Shown here piece after piece: positions 57,660 to 64,000 of a DNA stretch of 64,000 nt (its first letter is position 1; every line of letters begins with the position of its first letter). Source of the DNA: Lycorma delicatula (lineage: Eukaryota; Arthropoda; Insecta; Hemiptera; Fulgoridae); assembly GCF_047948215.1 (NCBI RefSeq), contig NC_134455.1:155788575-155852574 (forward strand), written 5' to 3'. Under the pieces are notes generated by a model that was not told where the DNA came from, ran no database searches, and saw nothing but the letters and a program-made list of their open reading frames with translations. A program made the translations under genes and the position numbers.

Positions 57660-58375
57660 ATTTTCACTTTCTTGTACAAACTAAAAGTATTGTGATCGTA
57701 AAGGAAATATCCATTTTGACCATCCCTGAATCAATTTTCACTAGTTTCGGCGTGACGTCTGTAAGTACGTATGAATGTCGCATAACTCAAACACGATTAG
57801 CCGTAGTGTGAATGTGAATAAACACATAACAAAGAGAATTAATGGGTAGCATTACTGTCCAACAACTGAGGGTGATTGTAAGCTTACACTTTTATGCAAT
57901 ATTTATCTATACTATGCGCGCGCGTTTATTTTTCATCTAAATTTTTCATATTTTTTTTTAATGTTGAAATTTTGGATTTACGACTGCTCTAATATCTAGT
58001 TGTGCGGCTCCCCTTTTGATTTCAATCGACTGAACCAAAAGTGTAGAAAAAATCCCAAAATCCAAAAAAATTTGATTTTTTGTTAACTGCAATAATAAGC
58101 TTTCATTGAGAGCTTTTCAACGATATAACATAAGTGGTACTAACTTCCATTGGTTCCTGAGTTATAGCCAGATAAAATTTTAAATAATGAAATATTTGGA
58201 ATTAATGAAATCTCTGATTGCAAAAAACTTGTTACAATAAATAATAATTCAATAAAACAATTAAAAAAAAACGATGAAAAAATATCAGAGGTTATTAATG
58301 AAATAAAATTTTATGTACTTTTCATTTTAAAAAATGTTATATGTAATCTAATAAGCGTACAAGGAAGTCATGTTA
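57660..58375 (+). mobile_element. ~650-bp non-coding repeat, copy 3, interrupted
   Basis: It begins TTTTCACTTTCTTGTAC and follows copies 1 and 2 through GGAAATATCCATTTTGACC and ACGATTAGCCGTAG. It is then interrupted by the 57807-57959 insertion and resumes with ATGTTGAAATTTTGG, TTTCAATCGACTG, TTTCATTGAGAGC, GTACTTTTCATTTTAAAA and GCGTACAAGGAAGTCATGT. The internal GGATTTTGGGC arm of the hairpin and the B-box-like segment seen in copies 1 and 2 are reduced or absent. Confidence 0.83.
57807..57959 (+). mobile_element. ~150-bp insertion in copy 3
   Basis: It lies between CCGTAG and ATGTTG, which are adjacent in copy 1. It contains ATTAATGGGTAGCATTACTG, TGTAAGCTTACAC, the alternating GCGCGCGC tract and a terminal poly-T run. 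The poly-T end could be a poly-A tail of an element inserted in reverse. No A or B box is evident. Confidence 0.85.
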
Positions 58376-59921
58376 CAATAGAAAGAATATCTGATGAAAA
58401 AACAAATCCAGAAAATTACGGAAGAGTAGGCGGATTAAGATTTACCGCAGATAAAAAGCAATACAAAAAGAGGGAAAACTTTAGAAAATATTAAACAATT
58501 TTCAAGAAGATATTCGTCTACCAATGGAATTTTACGGATTATATTTTAAAACGTTACAAATTACGATACTTCTTTTTATAAATACGAACTATTAAGCGTA
58601 TTAAAATCTCGTTGATAACTTTAATTTTGAAAAGCAGGAAACAGATGAATTGATCAGTCTTACTGAGACTTAATGTATATCATTGTTGATAGGAACGACA
58701 CGTGTGTGAATCTAGGTCACGTAAGCGTGAAATCAAACATTATTCGTATAAAATATGTATATTTGTAATTTATTCTCCCTGATTTAATATTTTCATCATC
58801 GCAAAATTTTGCCGCAAAAATTTAATTTAAAATAAAAAAAATAACACTATAACTACCGTTTAAATATTCAACTATTATCATAATATAAAACTATATTGCA
58901 ACTATATTGCACATCGAGGATATACATCTCCACGGATATAAACAAAACCTGGAGAATAAAAAACTTTTTTTAAAGTTTTTAATTTAAACTTTTTGCAAAA
59001 AATCCTGTAACAAGATTTTTGTAGAAATGGATGATAAAGAACGTAAATGAAAATATAGGATTATAAAGAAATTTATAATTGTAAGAGCAAGGTTAAGTAT
59101 TAAGAAGTATGGTTACACAAAATAGAAATCGCAAGAAAATACAACAAGCAATATTTACAAAGGAAGAAATAACAGATTTGGAAAGATCAAGGAATTGTTG
59201 ACAAGAAAAATACTCATGGACTAGAGAAAGAGATATGTAAAATATTTTTGCATGCAAGGATCATAAAGAACAAGAAACAGAAATAAAATAAAGAAATCTG
59301 ATAGAAGTATAGAGATAAAAGAGTCGTACTAATTGAACAATGAAGAATAAGGAACGGTAGCAGAGATGAAAAAACAGAAAACAAAATTATTGGTATATTT
59401 ACGTGTATTAAGGAAGGACGAAGTTTAAAAAAAAAAAGAAAGAAGTATGTACAGGTTAAAGTAAAATGAAGAAAAATCTGGTAATTGTGTTAAGAGAGGT
59501 TTTAGGTTACAAAAAAAAACCATCAGATATACGAATAAATGATAGGAGTACGAAAATTTTAGGCAAGAAGACGACTGTTTAATGATGTAAAATTAATTAC
59601 GATTCTATTATTTACCTATTAAGCAGTAATACACTCAGAGAAAATTTATTTTAAAAATTGGCCACTTATAATTAAAACACAAAAATGGAACAAACAAGTT
59701 TGAAAAATGCTATAGAACAACACAATTTAAACGCAAGCCTTGATACGTAGGGCCAAAGTAAATGGAGAAAATACCATGCAACATTATTATTATTATTTGT
59801 GATGGTAGAGTTTTATAAAAGGTTAGGGGAGTTTTTATTCCAATGAAGCATTTTAGAACTGTAAGATTAATTATTTAGTTTAAACAAACAATTTCTGTTT
59901 GAATAAGTAATATAATTTCTC
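58376..59921. other. A/purine-rich stretch, no gene seen
   Basis: Long A- and AG-rich sequence (notably 59040-59520) without open frames of note. It is possibly an old coding-derived repeat decayed beyond recognition. Confidence 0.4.
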
Positions 59922-60090
59922 CGTTGATCTATGCGGCGGAGTGGTAGCTTCTCAGCCACTTATCCGGGACTGACAGTTCGAATTCCGATCAGGCATGCAT
60001 TTTTAATACGCTAAAAAATTCCATTTTTATATTCCCACATACAAGCTTCTCTGTAAGCTTCTTTAGTGAATAGTTTTTGCTCACCAAGCA
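59922..60090 (+). mobile_element. tRNA-derived SINE, second tail type
   Basis: A box GCGGAGTGGTAGC (59936-59948) and B box ACAGTTCGAATTCC (about 59973-59986). The tail has CCATTTTTATATTCCC, ACAAGCTTCTCTGTAAGCTT and an A-rich end. It is related to the SINE at 15429 (shared ACAAGCTTC and 'TATcCCCA' region) and distinct from the CCGGAGG-tailed SINEs. Confidence 0.75.
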
Positions 60091-61690
60091 AAAAAAAATA
60101 TATATAAAAATTTTTATTTCACCCAACTCAATATCGAGTCTTAAGTGGCAGAGGAAGAAAAATTAAATATGAAATTTTACATTTTTCTTTGGAGAGGTTA
60201 TTTGAACAGCTGTTCCTAATTTCATATTGAAGAAAATGTTAAATTTTGATGAATGATTTACTTGTTAAAGTGAAATTATAAAAACAAAAACAACGGAAAA
60301 CAATCAGCAGAATAACATTTCGAATTAATTTCATAGGAAACACAATTTTTTTTAATGGGCCAACGTGTTCAACAATTTTAGTAAATTAAATTAAAGACTT
60401 AAGAAAAAATTTCGTAAAGCAAAATTTTGAAATTTAGCACTTGCACACTAAACAAACTCGGCAATGTTTTCTTATAATTGCTCGTTTAGAAAGTATTTTA
60501 GTAAACAAAAAATGTATACATAACAAAGAAAATAAAATTTAAAAAAACCATTTAACGAAAAAAATGTATAAACTTTGATAAAGATTTACCCTGAAAGATC
60601 TTCTAAGATGAGTATGGGCTACTGCTTCTCTTACACATAATCTCTGAATTAAAATTTTCAACCGTTCAACAACGTTTTATGAACCAACACGTAAATTGAT
60701 AAAAAAAAGGATAGAAAAAATCTCTGACAAAATAAACGGAACAGGGTATCACATATAGGCGTTTTCGTTAAGGCTTCATAAAAATAAAAAAATATATAGG
60801 ATACTAAACGAAATTGAAGGTAGAAAGGTTTAGGAACGAGTTAAGTTAGCACTTGCAGTAAAGACTGTCTATTGTGTAAGTATGCTGAAAGTGGCAGGGC
60901 CCATCAATTAAAGTACGGAGACAAACTCAATGGAACTCGGGTTAATGGTGTGGAAGTTATGTGAAGCTTTGCACAGTGCCACCCCCGTATTACGGGTCGC
61001 CATATTACAAATCTATTGATAATCCACCTTCATGAAACACAATCATTGTAATATAGGACTAAATATACGTAATATATATATTTGTACAATCTATATATCG
61101 CTTCACTATAATATCTTCTTCACAAATGAAATATAATATCTCGTAGTTAACATTAATTCATCGGCTTATTAATATTAAACGATTAAAAATTAAATAACTG
61201 TTGCATCGTTTAAGAATACGCTAAATTTATTACAACCAATAATTTAAGAAGCTCCATTTTTCATCTAACGTTCGACGTTATTGATACGACACAGCTAATT
61301 TTATTTTCCTCTTAATTAAAAAAAATGGGGATGTGATTATATCGTATAAATATCAAATAAGTTCACCAGAAAAAAGTAATCCGGTATTAAAACAATTTCT
61401 ATTTAGTTGGCCCTATAAGTTCAAGTCATTGATTAAATTATTTGTAGTACATAAAATTCATCCAAAAAACGGGATTAGATAAAATTACAAATAAATAAAT
61501 TTGGGAACTTAACTGCCACTTCAATAAATAATTAATTCATAACCCATTCTAAAAACAACAGCTGAATTTTAACAGAACACACACACTTTTAATTATAAAT
61601 TAACATAAACCTTTTTAGGTAGATTTCATAAGAAAGCTACCCATTGTAATGGGTACCATGATTCGACTTCCTGAAAATTTCGACATATCT
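60091..61690. other. AT-rich stretch, no gene seen
   Basis: A slightly GC-richer segment at about 60890-61010 has no recognisable identity. Otherwise AT-rich. Confidence 0.45.
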
Positions 61691-61691
61691 T

Positions 61692-61736
61692 CGCGTTTCA
61701 GACCCCCAATTGGAGTCTTGGGGGGTCTGAAACGCG
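61692..61736. repeat. 18-bp inverted repeat, 8-nt loop
   Basis: CGCGTTTCAGACCCCCAA and its complement, with one extra G in the right arm. The stem is GC-rich in an AT-rich setting and belongs to the same structural class as the 7518 hairpin. Confidence 0.92.
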
Positions 61737-62339
61737 TCAGTAACCACCGTCAGTTCAAAACTTTATTTATACATTTTTATATATATAAATATATATTTCA
61801 CTTTCTTGTGGACAAAAAACTGCTGTAATTTTGCAAACACTTTCAGACTGTTCGTTAAAAATAACTCGTCAGAAAATCGCGGTCAAATTCGTTAACGGTT
61901 AAAAAAGGAACATGTGAATGGAAATGGGGGTGGGGGCTTTTACGAAAAAAACAAAATATTACAATAACTTTCTTCTTAAATAAAATATCGAATTATAAAG
62001 TTTTTTGATATCACCTACCATTGGTTCACGGGGTGGAAAAAATGGGGTTTCGAAGACAAAAAAGAAATCATACCTCCCTTAATAAACACGGTATCGAATC
62101 GGTTTAAAGTGGTCGTTAGTCCACTAAACATTACCAAAATCCTTTGTCTGAAACAAGTTTTGATATCACTAACCCTTACGGCAAAGGATGACCAAAATGT
62201 TGCGAGAATTATAAAAAGTTGGGGCTTATCATATGCTAAAGATATGAAACTTTTTTCACATGCAACCATTGTCGAATTGAGTATATTTGAAGTTTTTCTT
62301 AACTTTGAGGTGGAAATCTCTTTTATCCCCTAGTGTTGC
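61737..62339. other. Possible unidentified dispersed repeat
   Basis: Contains a TATA/TAT run (about 61770-61795), a G-rich segment (GGAAATGGGGGTGGGGGC, about 61920-61938) and CACGGGGTGGAAAAAATGGGG (about 62028-62048), a composition unlike the surrounding AT-rich DNA. Open frames on both strands (62015-62333) have no domain. I see a weak reverse-complement echo at 2220-2290. Identity unknown. Confidence 0.35.
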
Positions 62340-62740
62340 GGAGAAATACCATTTACGTACCCCCCACAAAGTGGGGCAGTGTCGGACTCGTACAGGTTCG
62401 GCTAGATGTTGGTATCAGCACCTATGTATACCCGTACCCTAACGACTTAAACTCCTATTTCACTGTATCTACCCACTCGAGGCCGGATCAACAGTCAAGC
62501 ATAGCACAACCTCAGGAATGACTTTTGAGCTCAGGGGGTAAAGAGTCCCTGTGCCTCATTACCAGCATCCATCCGCTCAGGTGCTGACGTGTGATGGTTC
62601 CGCAGAGGGCTGTCCTTCACCCCTTCGCTCTCTGTTTAGTTTACGTCTTGTGGGCTTCCTATCCACCAGTAGCGTATGTTACAGGTCAGTTCTCTGTTTT
62701 GTTGGTTGCCTCTAGCTCCTAGAGTGAAGTGGCCAGGTCC
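62340..62740 (-). mobile_element. Possible LINE 3' untranslated region
   Basis: A GC-richer, non-coding block. On the minus strand it contains GGACAGCC, followed after some 20 bases by ACACGTCAGCACCTGAG. This is the same order (GGACAGCC...ACATGCC/CAGGTGTG) as in the 3' regions of the R1-like elements at 15940 and 21640. No coding part is attached. Tentative. Confidence 0.3.
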
Positions 62741-64000
62741 AACTATTACGCATTTTCTTTACAAGGAAATACAGTACAGATAAACATGGTTTTTACATAT
62801 TATTTTTATCCGTGTCAAAACAATTATGGAATACATAGGCATTATCATGATTTATCATACAAAATACAATTTATCTACAAACATTTATCTGCATTCAATA
62901 GAAGATATGTAGATGTCATATTTCATGGTTCAGTTACTCTATTTACACATATAAGCATACAGTTTTAACATAGTTTACTGAATGGTTAACGGAATGTTTT
63001 TCTGGAGTAACCTCCCATTTATTTACTCTGTTGACATTAACGCTGTTTTGTGGAGGTTATCCCTCGTCTCTTGTCATTCCGTCCTCTCTGTTTTTTTTTG
63101 TGAACACATGTAACACCTCGTCACCCGACGAGGTCTTACAGGACTATCGTTTTACTTGTCTTTTCTGGTTTCATGTCTGCCTTCAGAAATTCCTTGGCAC
63201 TTTTGAGGTTTTCCGTTCTGCCATATTTTGAAATAAAATTTTATGAAATTTTTATAAGAAAAATTTTTTTAGACGATTTTTTGCCTCCCCGAAAAAAAAT
63301 TCTAGTATTCACGAAAAAAAGGGGGGTTATGGGGGGGTCCTCGGTGGGGATCTGACCTGAAAACCCTGAAGGTTTATGGCTCGGGGGCCCTGGAACAGAG
63401 ATACAGGAAAGCAGCTGTTTCCCCATATGTTCAGAACGCTGAACATTTTAAAAATATTTTCTGTCCGTTCAAACTCCCCGCTGGATTCTCTCTGCTCAAA
63501 CTCTCTCTGGAGAATCCACCGCGAAGTTTGAACGGACAAGCTATGTAGCCTAGGTTTGGCGGACGTTCTTTGGTTGTGTCTGCCTAACTCCTATTTTAAA
63601 TATTTTAGTCCTTAAAAATACGCTTATTGTCTATAATTATGCTAGAAACTTATACTGCACCTTTGTCACTATTTGTTTTAACATATTTGGCTAAGTTTTA
63701 CTGCCAAAATAATTAACTAAAACTAATCGAAACTTAGCTTGCTTAAGAAAGCCACGTGGTTTCACTATGTAATATTCAAACACACTTAACCTTAAGACTA
63801 ACGAAGCGATTTTAACATTTTATAACTCGTTGTACTCGGAATTGTTAGCTCTATCACTTTATTATAAAATTAGTTCACTCAGATCAATTTTTACTACCTT
63901 TTCAAACACTCATTCAGTAGCTCCCTGAAACAAATCTAACCTAATTTTAACTATCGACTACTCTATTTATCCCGTACTTAGCACCGGTGAAATGTACCTC
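62741..64000. other. Mixed AT-rich stretch with an imperfect hairpin
   Basis: No gene. At 63462-63538 TGTCCGTTCAAACT pairs perfectly with 63525-63538, and an inner TGGATTCTC (63482-63490) pairs with 63510-63518. Between 63290 and 63400 there is a G-rich segment (GGGGGGGTCCTCGGTGGGGA region). These could be the edge of an unidentified transposon. Confidence 0.4.

Noticed and set aside
1..64000. Novel multi-gene system
   Set aside because: I looked for clusters of host-type or defence-type genes on both strands. Every recognisable coding block belongs to a transposable element.

Overview
Eukaryotic, very probably arthropod and most likely insect DNA. By eye it is roughly 70% A+T, with no operon structure, many dinucleotide microsatellites, tRNA-headed SINEs, three different mariner transposons, R1-like and jockey-like non-LTR retrotransposons and several foldback (long inverted repeat) elements. 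A hemipteran is my best guess from the overall repeat style, but that is weak. I find no credible intact host gene. The window reads as intergenic or intronic DNA of a large, repeat-rich genome. Nearly every local rise in G+C coincides with a transposon or transposon remnant.

Layout. 1-3.8 kb: microsatellites around a three-module foldback repeat (1238-2150) rich in AAGGTCA. 3.8-5.3 kb: a minus-strand SINE whose head/target-duplication junction is split by a DD34D mariner (3983-5312) with a nearly complete but broken transposase. 5.3-15.9 kb: mostly featureless AT-rich DNA with a perfect hairpin (7518-7553), a long-form SINE (about 9990-10265), copy 1 of a ~650-bp repeat (12915-13565) and a second-type SINE (15429). 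15.9-17.5 kb: 5'-truncated R1-like element, minus strand. 21.6-25.1 kb: larger relative of the same group, minus strand, with zinc knuckle, endonuclease, reverse transcriptase and C-terminal Cys/His region. 30.0-31.3 kb: an old mariner on the minus strand with both terminal repeats still readable. 32.9-33.6 kb: copy 2 of the ~650-bp repeat. 34.3-35.0 kb: a promoter-containing block that may be a solo LTR. 36.8-39.2 kb: a SINE, a hairpin-ended repeat and a foldback element. 39.6-41.1 kb: a diverged direct duplication. 41.8-43.9 kb: a palindromic element holding a SINE in one arm and a DD41D-type mariner in the other. 54.0-55.0 kb: jockey-type fragment. 56.6-58.4 kb: a 150-bp inverted repeat pair, one member inserted into copy 3 of the ~650-bp repeat. 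59.9 kb: another SINE. 61.7-63.5 kb: hairpins and a probable LINE 3' tail.

How it fits together. The SINEs have RNA polymerase III A and B boxes and no coding capacity, so they would rely on a LINE for copying. The foldback elements have no coding capacity and would rely on transposases supplied elsewhere. The most informative signals are (i) nested insertions with exact target duplications, which give a relative chronology, and (ii) a recurring class of short, near-perfect inverted duplications with tiny loops. Two of these sit inside dead LINE reading frames, where they look like local template-switch events rather than functional hairpins.
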